Assembly (NCBI GenBank): GCA_025210295.1
Contig: JAOASC010000026.1
Span: forward strand, 124,001-188,000
DNA length: 64,000 bases
Source: Flavobacteriales bacterium
GTDB lineage: Bacteria; Bacteroidota; Bacteroidia; Flavobacteriales_D; Parvicellaceae
Direction of reading: 5' to 3'
Shown here: positions 30,022 to 38,151 of the stretch, piece by piece
Layout: each line of letters starts with the position of its first letter
How positions within the stretch are numbered: the stretch's first letter is position 1
Program-made: the position numbers and the translations under genes
Notes under the pieces: generated by a model
Told to the model about the DNA's origin: nothing
Database searches by the model: none
Seen by the model: only the letters and a program-made list of their open reading frames with translations

Positions 30022-31065
30022 ATGTTTAACGAAGACAAAGAAATACAGAAAATAGATGAATTAGGTGAGTTTGGTCTAATTGATCACATTACAAAAAACG
30101 TAAAGATTCGTAATGCATCAACAAAATTGGGGATAGGAGATGATGCTGCGATAGTTAATATGGCTGATAGTGATCTAGTTATTACAACTGATATGTTGGT
30201 AGAAGGCGTGCATTTTGATATGGTTTATACACCACTGAAGCACCTAGGCTATAAAGCAGTTGTTGTAAACGTTAGTGATATCTATGCGATGAATGCTCAA
30301 CCTAGGCAAATTACAGTTTCATTAGCTATTTCAAGTAAGTATAGTGTTGGTGCCGTTGAAGAAATATATGACGGGATAAGGTTAGCTGCTGAAAGATATG
30401 GTGTTGATGTAATTGGAGGTGATACGACTTCTAGTTTGTCTGGTTTGGTTATAAGTATAACTGCTGTTGGAGAAGTAGCAAAAGGACAAGCGGTAACAAG
30501 AGCAGGGGCCAAAGAAAATGACTTAGTAGTCTTATCTGGAGATGTAGGAGGTGCTTATATAGGGCTTACCTTATTGCAACAAGAAAAAGAAGTTTGGAAA
30601 GTGAACCCAAATTCTCAACCTGACTTTACAGGAAAGGATTATGTACTAGAAAGACAGTTGAAGCCAGAAGCTAGAAAAGATATAGTAGCCTTATTAAAAC
30701 AATTAGGTGTTGTTCCCACTAGTATGATAGATGTCTCAGATGGGGTGTCTTCAGAAGTAATGCATTTATGTAAACATTCAGCTGTGGGTTGTAATATTTA
30801 TGAAGAAAAATTACCAATAGATCCTACAACCTACCAAAGTGCTAGAGACTTTAATTTAGATCCTACTATGTGTGCGCTAAATGGAGGAGAAGATTATGAA
30901 TTGTTGTTTACAATTTCTCAAGATGATTTTGATAAAATAAAAGGAAATCCAAATTTAACAGTGATTGGACATATTACTACTAAAGAAAGTGGCTTAAACT
31001 TAATAACGAGTGGAGGCTCAGTGACTCCATTGAAAGCTCAAGGATGGGATGGGTTAAAAAAATAA
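30022..31065 (+). CDS. thiL: Thiamine-monophosphate kinase
   Basis: Phosphorylates thiamine monophosphate to the active coenzyme thiamine diphosphate. The 347-residue sequence matches the ThiL family of the PurM/SelD fold: GIGDDAAIV near residue 38, the TTDMLVEGVHFD metal-binding segment, an IGGDTTSS stretch, SMIDVSDGVSSEV and the C-terminal LNGGEDYELLFT motif. It stands alone, without other thi genes or a TPP riboswitch nearby. A terminator shared with the converging gene follows. Confidence 0.95.
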   Translation: MFNEDKEIQKIDELGEFGLIDHITKNVKIRNASTKLGIGDDAAIVNMADSDLVITTDMLVEGVHFDMVYTPLKHLGYKAVVVNVSDIYAMNAQPRQITVSLAISSKYSVGAVEEIYDGIRLAAERYGVDVIGGDTTSSLSGLVISITAVGEVAKGQAVTRAGAKENDLVVLSGDVGGAYIGLTLLQQEKEVWKVNPNSQPDFTGKDYVLERQLKPEARKDIVALLKQLGVVPTSMIDVSDGVSSEVMHLCKHSAVGCNIYEEKLPIDPTTYQSARDFNLDPTMCALNGGEDYELLFTISQDDFDKIKGNPNLTVIGHITTKESGLNLITSGGSVTPLKAQGWDGLKK

Positions 31066-31068
31066 ATT

Positions 31069-31095
31069 AAAGGTGAGCATTAGCTCACCTTTTTA
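31069..31095. terminator. Bidirectional terminator between thiL and the 655-residue T9SS gene
   Basis: Stem aaaggtgagc / gctcaccttt with an atta loop. The stop codon of the minus-strand gene lies within this hairpin. Confidence 0.8.
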
Positions 31096-33052
31096 GTAAA
31101 AATACACCTGATTTATTGATGGGTGAATCACTATAATCAATAGCTTTTATAATGTAATAGTATTCTCCTTCTGCTAGTTCAATCCCAGATTGGCTCTTTC
31201 CATCCCATCCCTCTAGGGAATCTGTCCATGTGTAAATAAATTTCCCCCAACGATTAAGTATTGAACACTCAAACGATTTAATTCCTTTTGCATTAAATTT
31301 AAAGATGTCGTTTTGTCCGTCTCCATTTGGAGTAAAGATATTGGGGAACATGAGTTCACTATAGTCAATATAAATAAAAATGCTATCGTGAGCTATACAA
31401 CCATTTTCATCAGTAAGAGTAACGATAGAAGTGAATGCACCTCCAGTAGAAAATGAATGAGTAAAATTAGAGTCTGTGCTAATGGTATTGTCGCCTAAAT
31501 CCCATACAACGGTTCCTGGTTCGCCTTGCCATGAAAAATCAATTTGATAAGGAGCTATACCATAAATACTGTCGATTGAAGTAGAAGAGCTTAAGATGTC
31601 AACAGCTGTCGTAAAGTTTTCATCAATAAAAACAACATCGCTCGAAGAGCAACCATTGTTAGTGTTTGTAATAGTTAGTGTGTAGGTTCCTCCTGAGTTA
31701 ATAAGGGGTGAAAGGGTAGTAGCATCGCCTAATATATTCCCATCAATGGTCGTCCATTGATATACGAAAGGAGAACCAGAAGCTCCTGTACTTAATAAGT
31801 TTATTTCTGGAGTATTACAAGTTACTATGGAGTCTGGACCTGCAAACACATTTGGGGAAATAGTATCCATTACAAGTTTTGAAGAGTCAATTGTTTCGCA
31901 TCCATTGGTGCCTGTTACTGTAACGATATAGTCGCCAGCGGGGCTAGTGTGATTAACCATAATACTTGAAGAATTAATAATCCCTGATGGGGTGTCCCAT
32001 GAATAGGTGTTTCCACCTGTAGCATTAAAAGATCCTGTGTCAATGATACAGTTGAGTATAATATCGTTGATAGGAGGAACAAAAGGAGGTGTTTTATCAA
32101 CAAATATTGTCAGAGTATCTGTATTCGTACAACCATTAGAGCCTGTTATGGTTAGGGTATAGTTAGTTGTTGAATCGGGGTTGGCTATTGGGTTTGAACT
32201 ATTGGGTGTAGATAAACCTGTGTGGGGACTCCATGAATAGGAACCGTTTCCAATGCCGTTTAATATTTGTGTTGGAGTTGTACAGGATGTTGTTAAATCA
32301 TTTCCTGCATATACATTAGGAAGAGAATCATCAACTGTGATGGTAACTTGGTCGGTGAATACACATCCGAAATTGTTGGTTTCAGTTAGCGTGTAGGTTG
32401 TGCTCGTATCTGGATTGGCGTGTGGGTTGGAAATGCTTGGATTGGATAATCCTAAGGTTGGAGCCCAACTGTAGTTGCTATTAGGGCTAGGTGGAGCTCC
32501 AATAGTTGCTCCATTGGGGTTTGAAATACAGTTTTTAGTAAATGGTGCCCCTGCGTTTGCTGGTTGGATAATACAACAATTAGTAGTGGCATTTCCCCCT
32601 ATATTTGTAAAAGTAATGTTTCCTGGATTGTTTGAATAGTTGGTGATTAATAAGATGTACCATTCCCCAGGTTGTGCACCATTAATATCACAATGTTCAA
32701 TGGGAGCAGTAGAATAGCTGCAATCTTGTACGGTTCCAGATGGGAAAGCTCCGTTGCCTCCACAAGCTGAAGTCGCATCCGCAAAGGGACCCCAGCATAT
32801 AAAATCAACATCATTACTTCCTTGTTGTATTTGAATCGTTAAATTACCTCCATTAGCAATTTGCATGTGATACCATGTAGGGTTTGGACTTGTGTTTAAA
32901 CAGCCGACTTGCCCTAAATTAGGTACACCTGTTATACTAGGAAAAGTATAAGTTGTTCCGGTACAGAAAGGGAGAGAGTTGTTGCAGTTATCGCCCTGAG
33001 GTTTAATGTAAAAATACATTAAGAAAAAGAGAATTGAAAATAGGAATTTCAT
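31085..33052 (-). CDS. Secreted repeat protein with type B T9SS sorting domain (gliding-motility-associated C-terminus)
   Basis: A 655-residue exported protein (signal KFLFSILFFLMYFYI). After the signal, residues 20-165 form a cysteine-rich domain (CNNSLPFCTGTTYTFP, WYHMQIANGGNLTIQIQ, GEWYILLITNYSNN) often found at the front of Bacteroidota surface proteins. Next come Ig/PKD-like repeats of about 80-85 residues (NYSWAPTLGLSNPSISNP, SYSWSPHTGLSTPNSSNP), a PKD segment (VVWDLGDNTISTDSNFTHSF) and the type B C-terminal domain that opens MFPNIFTPNGDGQNDIF. The rear 450-500 residues are paralogous to the 1016-residue neighbour, but the front domains differ. Likely adhesin or structural surface protein; no enzyme domain seen. 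Confidence 0.87.
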   Translation of the reverse strand: MKFLFSILFFLMYFYIKPQGDNCNNSLPFCTGTTYTFPSITGVPNLGQVGCLNTSPNPTWYHMQIANGGNLTIQIQQGSNDVDFICWGPFADATSACGGNGAFPSGTVQDCSYSTAPIEHCDINGAQPGEWYILLITNYSNNPGNITFTNIGGNATTNCCIIQPANAGAPFTKNCISNPNGATIGAPPSPNSNYSWAPTLGLSNPSISNPHANPDTSTTYTLTETNNFGCVFTDQVTITVDDSLPNVYAGNDLTTSCTTPTQILNGIGNGSYSWSPHTGLSTPNSSNPIANPDSTTNYTLTITGSNGCTNTDTLTIFVDKTPPFVPPINDIILNCIIDTGSFNATGGNTYSWDTPSGIINSSSIMVNHTSPAGDYIVTVTGTNGCETIDSSKLVMDTISPNVFAGPDSIVTCNTPEINLLSTGASGSPFVYQWTTIDGNILGDATTLSPLINSGGTYTLTITNTNNGCSSSDVVFIDENFTTAVDILSSSTSIDSIYGIAPYQIDFSWQGEPGTVVWDLGDNTISTDSNFTHSFSTGGAFTSIVTLTDENGCIAHDSIFIYIDYSELMFPNIFTPNGDGQNDIFKFNAKGIKSFECSILNRWGKFIYTWTDSLEGWDGKSQSGIELAEGEYYYIIKAIDYSDSPINKSGVFLLKR

Positions 33053-33566
33053 AGTGTGTAATAGTGGAGTAGATTAATAAAATAGTTGTATGTATTGCTT
33101 TTTTATAGTGAATTGGTATAAAAAAATAGGGAGGGTAAGGAGTGTATATTTTACTTAATGTTTGGAGATGAATCCATTTAAAATATAGGTGTTGTCTATA
33201 CCGTTTTATAGAAAACAAGAGGTTAAGTAAAATAAGTTAAGAGAAATATAAATGTAGTCGTTTTTCATGGGGTACCGTTTTTGTTATCGCCGACAAATTA
33301 TTCAAAACGGATCTGATAACAAAATTGAAAAAGAACAAAAAACGGGTAAAATAAGGTTTCAAAAAGCCTGATAATTCTGTTAAATAGAATAAGATTTTTG
33401 TAGTTATTTCTATTAATGAGAGTTAATAGAAGTTAAAATTAAAATATATAAGCCACATTCTTTCTGTATTACTATCAAAAGATAAACGATTAGGCTGTTA
33501 GATATAATTGCTAACTAACTTATTGGGGGATCATAAAACAAAAAAGAGGCCTAGGCCTCTTTTTAT
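33053..33566. other. Gene-free stretch of about 510 bases between two surface-protein genes
   Basis: AT-rich sequence upstream of the 655-residue gene. No credible ORF, tRNA or clear -7 element. It contains a 10-base inverted repeat TTTTGTTATC (33279-33288) / GATAACAAAA (33315-33324) with a 26-base spacer, and ends with the terminator of the neighbouring gene region (33541-33564). The long leader may hold regulatory sequence. Confidence 0.5.
33541..33564 (-). terminator. Terminator of the 1016-residue T9SS gene
   Basis: A 24-base perfect palindrome, aaaaagaggcct / aggcctcttttt, just past the stop of the minus-strand gene. Confidence 0.75.
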
Positions 33567-36500
33567 TTATTTCATTAGCATTATTGTTCCTGTTTGTTCT
33601 ATGGACTGATCATCTCGATCTATGGCTTTTAAAATGTAGAAGTATTGACCTGCTGGTAATTCTTTCCCTGCAAAACTTCTTCCATCCCATCCTCCAACTG
33701 GAGCATCCCAACTGTAAACAACTTGTCCCCATCTATTATAAATTGAGCATTCAAATGTTTTTATTCTTTCTCCACGGAAAGTAAAAATATCGTTTTGGCC
33801 ATCGCCATTCGGAGTGAAAACATTAGGGAAGATAATCTCTCTACCATCAATATCTACATAAACAGTATCGTAAGCAACACAGCCTTCAGTATCAGTTAAC
33901 ACAATGATAGCAGTATAATTTCCTCTTAAATCATAACTGTGTGTGATGCTTGAATCAGTACTGTAATTGTTATCTCCAAAATCCCAAGATACCGAACCTT
34001 CATCTCCAACCCATGAGAAATCAACAACATGAGGAGCGATACCAAAAATACTATCAATTTGAATTGAAGAAGCTAAAATCTCTACATTTGCAGTAATGTC
34101 TTCATCAATAAAGACTTGATCACTAGAAGAACAACCATTGTAATTGTTGGTAACTGTAAGTAAATAGGTGCCACCAGCATTAATTAAAGGAGTGGTAGTA
34201 GTAGCTGAGTTAACAATTGAGCCGTCAGTTGTTACCCACTGGTACGAAAAGTTCCCACTAGAAGACCCTATTCCTGAAAGGTTGATCTCGGGAATATTAC
34301 AAGTGATGATTGAATCAACTCCAGCATTTGCAACGGGATGTATAGTGTCTATTCCAATTACAACCGAATCTGTTTTCCAGCAATGATTTATCGTGTCAAG
34401 AACAGTTAATAAATAGGTTCCCTCCTGGTTAATCGTAGGAGTAGTTGTAGTGGTTCCTTGGGTAATATTTCCGTTAGTTGTATTCCAATTATAAGTATAG
34501 TCATTACCAGTTGAAGAATTATTTCCATTGAGGTCAATTACTAAAGCGGTACAGGTAAGTACACTGTCTAATCCTGCATGAGCTGTTGGAACTATAGTGT
34601 CTACATAAAGATTAGAAGAGTCGACTACTTCACATCCGTTTGCTGCGGTTACAGTTACAACATATGCTCCAGCTAAATTAGTGTAATCAACACTTAGACT
34701 TTGTGCGCTTCCTCCTCCAGTAGGTGTACTCCATGAATAGGTGTTACCACCAGAAGCACTAAATGTCCCACTGCTGGTATTACAGTCTAATGTAATATCG
34801 TTGATTGGAGGAACAATAGGGTAGTTTTGATCAACTGTAATCGTTACAGCATCACTATTGGTGCACCCATTTGCCCCTGTTGTCGTTAAGGTATAAGTTG
34901 TCGTCGTACTTGGACTAGCAACTGGAGTGGCAATTGTAGCATCTGAAAGTCCACTAATTGGTGACCATTGAAAAGAACCGGTCCCCGATCCATTTATTGT
35001 ATAAGTAGGTGTGGTGCAGGTTGTTGTGAAGTCTGTGCCTGCATCAACAGAAGGCAACCCTTTATCTACAGTAATCAAAATATCTTCTGTGTTTGTACAA
35101 CCATTTGCTCCTGTAACTGTTAATGTGTAATTTGTAGTCGAACTTGGATTGGCTACTGGGTTAGCAATATTCGCGTTAGATAGTCCACTACTTGGACTCC
35201 AAGAATAAGAACCAGAACCAGTTCCATTAAGTGTGTGTGTTGGAGTAATACAGTTCGTGGTAAAATCAGTTCCTGCGCCAACAGTAGGTATTCCTTTATC
35301 TACATTAATAACAACATCATCTGTGTTAACACATCCGTTTCCATCTGTTACTGTTAGGGTATAGGTGGTGTTGCTTGTTGGGTTGGCTACAGGATTAGCT
35401 ATACTTGCATTGGATAGACCAGAACTTGGGCTCCAAGAATAGTTACCACCTCCACTTCCACTAAGCGTGTGAGTAGGGTTGATACAATTTGTTGTAAAAT
35501 CAGCTCCAGCATTCGTGTTAGGTAGTGCATGAACAGTATAAGGAATTGTCGTAGATCCAACACAGTTATTGTTGGTCGTTACAGATAATTGAACATTATA
35601 TGTTCCAGCTGTACTATAAGTATGCGTAGGGTTTTGTTGCGTGGATGTATTTCCATCTCCAAAGTTCCATTGCCAAGCTGTCACAAATTCTTGCCCTGCG
35701 GAGGAGGAGGCATCAACAAATGAGGTGGACTGATTTTCACATACGCTAGCCGCTGTAAAAGTTGAAGTAGGAGGGGCTAAGGTTAAGTCAACAGTAGTGA
35801 AGACGCAGTATTGAACACCTCCGACAGTATAGTAAGATGTAGCTGTAACAGTTTCAGTTCCTGGGTTGTTAAAGGTTAAGTGAGCAGTCCAGTTGTTTCC
35901 TGTTAAATTCGCTGTTAGTGGAGTTTCAACGAAATTCCCAGAAATAACAACGGAATCAGTTGATGAGCCTGATACTGTACCATTTAAGTTAAATGAACAA
36001 TTTTCAGATGCTCCAGATACATGTGAGGTAATGTTAACTCCTTGAGCAACAAATGGAGTGATGTTATCTACTAATACATAGCCTAAATGACCTCCATGAA
36101 CTCTAAAATAAACATGACTAAAGTTTTGCGTAGGTGTAAAAGTTACAGTGTATGTTTGCCAGTTTAAATGAGTAATAATTGGAGAGCTCCATAAGAGACT
36201 TGTTGTCGCACATAGCGAATTTCCTCCATATAAATGAATCCCACATCGACTGCTATTATTGATTCCTCCCTGATTGGCATTAGTTGCTGCTAAATCAATC
36301 GTAAAAGTATAGGTCACATTGGCTATCATATTGCCACTCAATTGTTGAGAAGCACCTTCTAACCAGCTTGATCCACCATTTACAAATCCAACATAAGAGT
36401 TCCCATTTGATGGAGGTAGCGTAACTCCCCAATGACCAGGTTGAGTGTCAGGCGTTACACCACAGGTATTCCATGGTGATGGTGTAACGTGCTTACTTGG

Positions 36501-36617
36501 GGTACCTTCAAAAGAAGGATTGACTACCTGCAATGGAACTTGCTGATTACATTGTGACCAATAGTTGTTTATTCCTAATAACAGAGGAAGTATGATTGTA
36601 AAGTAGAGTCTTTTCAT
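33567..36617 (-). CDS. Large secreted PKD/Ig-repeat protein with type B T9SS sorting domain
   Basis: A 1016-residue exported protein (signal ending NNYWSQ). Residues 25-195 look like a jelly-roll, carbohydrate-binding-like domain (VNPSFEGTPSKHVTPSPWNT, GNSYVGFVNGG, LVDNITPF). Then an Ig-like part and a PKD domain (AWQWNFGDGNTSTQQNPTHTY, about 315-330), followed by three near-identical tandem repeats of about 80 residues (DFTTNCxxPTHTL...YSWSPSSGLSN...YTLTVTxxNGC) and further diverged copies, and the type B domain IFPNVFTPNGDGQNDIF to the end. Cysteine pairs in each repeat could form disulphides. Probably a stalk-like adhesin, with the N-terminal domain presented at the tip. Paralogue of the 655-residue gene. 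Confidence 0.87.
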   Translation of the reverse strand: MKRLYFTIILPLLLGINNYWSQCNQQVPLQVVNPSFEGTPSKHVTPSPWNTCGVTPDTQPGHWGVTLPPSNGNSYVGFVNGGSSWLEGASQQLSGNMIANVTYTFTIDLAATNANQGGINNSSRCGIHLYGGNSLCATTSLLWSSPIITHLNWQTYTVTFTPTQNFSHVYFRVHGGHLGYVLVDNITPFVAQGVNITSHVSGASENCSFNLNGTVSGSSTDSVVISGNFVETPLTANLTGNNWTAHLTFNNPGTETVTATSYYTVGGVQYCVFTTVDLTLAPPTSTFTAASVCENQSTSFVDASSSAGQEFVTAWQWNFGDGNTSTQQNPTHTYSTAGTYNVQLSVTTNNNCVGSTTIPYTVHALPNTNAGADFTTNCINPTHTLSGSGGGNYSWSPSSGLSNASIANPVANPTSNTTYTLTVTDGNGCVNTDDVVINVDKGIPTVGAGTDFTTNCITPTHTLNGTGSGSYSWSPSSGLSNANIANPVANPSSTTNYTLTVTGANGCTNTEDILITVDKGLPSVDAGTDFTTTCTTPTYTINGSGTGSFQWSPISGLSDATIATPVASPSTTTTYTLTTTGANGCTNSDAVTITVDQNYPIVPPINDITLDCNTSSGTFSASGGNTYSWSTPTGGGSAQSLSVDYTNLAGAYVVTVTAANGCEVVDSSNLYVDTIVPTAHAGLDSVLTCTALVIDLNGNNSSTGNDYTYNWNTTNGNITQGTTTTTPTINQEGTYLLTVLDTINHCWKTDSVVIGIDTIHPVANAGVDSIITCNIPEINLSGIGSSSGNFSYQWVTTDGSIVNSATTTTPLINAGGTYLLTVTNNYNGCSSSDQVFIDEDITANVEILASSIQIDSIFGIAPHVVDFSWVGDEGSVSWDFGDNNYSTDSSITHSYDLRGNYTAIIVLTDTEGCVAYDTVYVDIDGREIIFPNVFTPNGDGQNDIFTFRGERIKTFECSIYNRWGQVVYSWDAPVGGWDGRSFAGKELPAGQYFYILKAIDRDDQSIEQTGTIMLMK
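34800..35530 (-). repeat. Tandem coding repeats (about 240 bases per unit) in the 1016-residue gene
   Basis: Three consecutive units begin near 35525, 35280 and 35040 on the minus strand. Each encodes ADFTTNC / TDFTTNC / TDFTTTC, then a YSWSP (or FQWSP) box and a YTLTVT...NGC box. Unit-to-unit similarity is high in protein and visible in DNA, so copy number may vary between strains. Confidence 0.75.
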
Positions 36618-36698
36618 TGGGATAAAAATTTGTAAGGAACCCTCAATTTATTGAAAAGAATCAAGTTTAACAAAAAAATAACAACAAAAAAGATGAAA

Positions 36699-36740
36699 TA
36701 ATACATTATATAGACAAATATAATGTATTACGTGATACAT
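36699..36740 (-). promoter_or_regulatory. Operator-like inverted repeats over a -7 promoter element
   Basis: A 12-base perfect inverted repeat (TAATACATTATA 36699-36710, TATAATGTATTA 36719-36730) encloses minus-strand TATATTTG (36715-36722), a perfect -7 box for the 1016-residue gene. Its right arm overlaps a second near-palindrome, ATGTATTACGTGATACAT (36723-36740). Half-sites ATACAT/ATGTAT thus occur three times around the promoter. It could be a repressor or activator site. The alternative reading is a weak AT-rich terminator of the upstream small lipoprotein gene. Confidence 0.55.
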
Positions 36741-36750
36741 AAAATAGCCG

Positions 36751-37194
36751 TTAACTAGAGTGATCACTGATTATCACCCACTTATGGTTTATTTTTTTCC
36801 AAATTAATGAGTAGTACCCCTCTAAATTTTTTAGCTCCTCAGAACGCTTTAGGTGCCACTTTCCAACAACATAAATGTACTTGTTGGAGAGCTGTTGAAT
36901 GGTTAGGTTTTTAAAAGTTAATATTCCCATTTCCTCTTGGTTGGTGTATGTTTTTTTATAGTTGTTTAGTGTTGCGTCCCAACTATAATTAACTCCTGAT
37001 TTTCCAATAAACATTAATGAATCTGATTCCCAGTAGTGTTGCATAAATCCTTCTAGGTCACCTTTGTTCCAACAATTTTCTTGTTCTTGCATGTATGTTC
37101 GAATAAGTACAATGTTTTTGTTGCTGCTGTTTTTTAGGTTAGAACAACTCACCAAGAAAGTTAGTATTATAAATAGAATGAATAGGTGTTTCAT
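36751..37194 (-). CDS. SnoaL/DUF4440-like lipoprotein
   Basis: A 147-residue lipoprotein (lipobox FLVSC, Cys17) with an NTF2-like alpha+beta barrel pattern: IRTYMQEQENCWNKGDLEGFMQHYWESDSLMFIG, then alternating strands ending GYYSLIWKKINHKWVIISDHSS. DUF4440/SnoaL domains bind small ligands or act as a scaffold; catalytic residues cannot be assigned. It lies between the rpsT unit and the large T9SS gene on the same strand. Its envelope location is inferred from the lipobox. Confidence 0.75.
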   Translation of the reverse strand: MKHLFILFIILTFLVSCSNLKNSSNKNIVLIRTYMQEQENCWNKGDLEGFMQHYWESDSLMFIGKSGVNYSWDATLNNYKKTYTNQEEMGILTFKNLTIQQLSNKYIYVVGKWHLKRSEELKNLEGYYSLIWKKINHKWVIISDHSS

Positions 37195-37207
37195 GATTTT
37201 TGGATAT

Positions 37208-37237
37208 AAAAAAAGCCTTTAGTTCAACTAAAGGCTT
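37208..37237 (-). terminator. Terminator of rpsT copy 1
   Basis: Stem aagcctttag / ctaaaggctt with a 5-base loop; on the minus strand it is followed by a T run. The matching terminator of copy 2 is at 37812-37840. Confidence 0.85.
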
Positions 37238-37259
37238 CTCAAATTCTTATCAAATGCTA

Positions 37260-37517
37260 TTAAGCAGCTAAAGCATTAACTTTCTTTGTTAATTTAGACT
37301 TTAAATTAGCAGCTTTTTTCTTATGAATAATATTTCTTTTAGCTAATTTATCCAACATACTACTTACTTTTGGTAGTAAATCAGAAGCTTCTTTCGCATC
37401 AGTAGATGCTCTTAACGCTTTAATAGCATTACGAGTTGTTTTGTGATAATACTTATTTCTAAGTCTTTTCTTCTCGTTTGATCTAATTCTTTTTAATGCT
37501 GACTTATGATTTGCCAT
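37260..37517 (-). CDS. rpsT: 30S ribosomal protein S20, copy 1
   Basis: Primary 16S rRNA-binding protein of the small subunit. The 85-residue, lysine-rich sequence (MANHKSALKRIRSNEKKRLR start) is of normal length and intact. It differs from copy 2 (37863-38120) by one residue, Ala in STDAKEA against Ser in STDSKEA, while the DNA differs at about 14 of 258 positions, most of them silent. It sits 32 bases after a tRNA-Glu gene, with a perfect promoter ahead and a terminator behind, so it is probably made from a tRNA-mRNA dicistronic transcript. Confidence 0.97.
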   Translation of the reverse strand: MANHKSALKRIRSNEKKRLRNKYYHKTTRNAIKALRASTDAKEASDLLPKVSSMLDKLAKRNIIHKKKAANLKSKLTKKVNALAA

Positions 37518-37549
37518 TTTATAGTATTCTAATTATTAAGTTTATTGTG

Positions 37550-37621
37550 TAGCCCGTAGGGGAATCGAACCCCTGTTTCCAGGATGAAAACCTGGCGTCC
37601 TAACCCCTAGACGAACGGGCC
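37550..37621 (-). tRNA. tRNA-Glu (anticodon TTC), copy 1
   Basis: 72-base cloverleaf on the minus strand: acceptor ggcccgt / acgggct, anticodon stem ccagg / cctgg around ttttcat (anticodon TTC), T-arm aggggttcgattcccct. No CCA is encoded. Identical in the visible sequence to copy 2. Confidence 0.97.
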
Positions 37622-37661
37622 AATAAGTTTAAGCAATTAACACTTTTTGTTAATGCGAGCG

Positions 37662-37692
37662 CAAATATATGAAGAGTTTTTGTTTTTACAAA
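37662..37692 (-). promoter_or_regulatory. Promoter of tRNA-Glu/rpsT unit 1
   Basis: On the minus strand TTTG (37689-37692), a 19-base spacer and TATATTTG (37662-37669): a textbook Bacteroidota promoter. Transcription should start about 33 bases before the tRNA. Confidence 0.75.
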
Positions 37693-37811
37693 CTTTTTTT
37701 CAAAAAAATGTATTAAATAATATAGAATTAAAGTAGTTATCCAATAGAGGGGCTAAGATTACACTATATAATAGGAGTCGCTTTTAATAAAAAAATGTTT
37801 TTTCTAGAAAC

Positions 37812-37840
37812 AAAAAAGCCTTTAGTTTAACTAAAGGCTT
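37812..37840 (-). terminator. Terminator of rpsT copy 2
   Basis: Stem aagcctttag / ctaaaggctt with a 5-base loop; a single base in the loop differs from the copy 1 terminator. T run follows on the minus strand. Confidence 0.85.
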
Positions 37841-37862
37841 CTCAAATTCTTATTAAGTGCTA

Positions 37863-38120
37863 TTAAGCGGCTAAAGCATTAACTTTCTTCGTTAATTTAG
37901 ACTTTAAATTAGCAGCTTTTTTCTTATGAATAATATTTCTTTTAGCTAATTTATCCAACATACTACTCACTTTCGGTAGTAAATCAGAAGCTTCTTTTGA
38001 ATCAGTTGAAGCTCTTAGAGCTTTGATAGCATTACGAGTTGTTTTATGATAATACTTATTTCTAAGTCTTTTCTTCTCGTTTGATCTAATTCTTTTTAAT
38101 GCGGACTTGTGATTTGCCAT
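37863..38120 (-). CDS. rpsT: 30S ribosomal protein S20, copy 2
   Basis: Second intact 85-residue S20 gene, identical to copy 1 except Ser in place of Ala in the STDxKEA segment. Silent differences spread along the gene with only one replacement imply that both copies have been under purifying selection since they diverged, so neither looks like a pseudogene or an assembly duplicate. It lies 31 bases after its own tRNA-Glu, but with a leader sequence unrelated to that of copy 1. Most bacteria carry a single rpsT. Confidence 0.97.
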   Translation of the reverse strand: MANHKSALKRIRSNEKKRLRNKYYHKTTRNAIKALRASTDSKEASDLLPKVSSMLDKLAKRNIIHKKKAANLKSKLTKKVNALAA

Positions 38121-38151
38121 TTTGTGAAAAAAAGTTTTGTGGAAATTTAAG

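Noticed and set aside
33003-33218. 71-codon minus-strand open frame upstream of the 655-residue gene
   Set aside because: It overlaps the signal-peptide region of the real gene in another frame, is AT-driven and has no family likeness.
34800-35530. CRISPR-like array suggested by regular repeats
   Set aside because: The repeats are about 240 bases, in frame, and encode Ig-like domains; there are no short repeat-spacer units and no cas genes.
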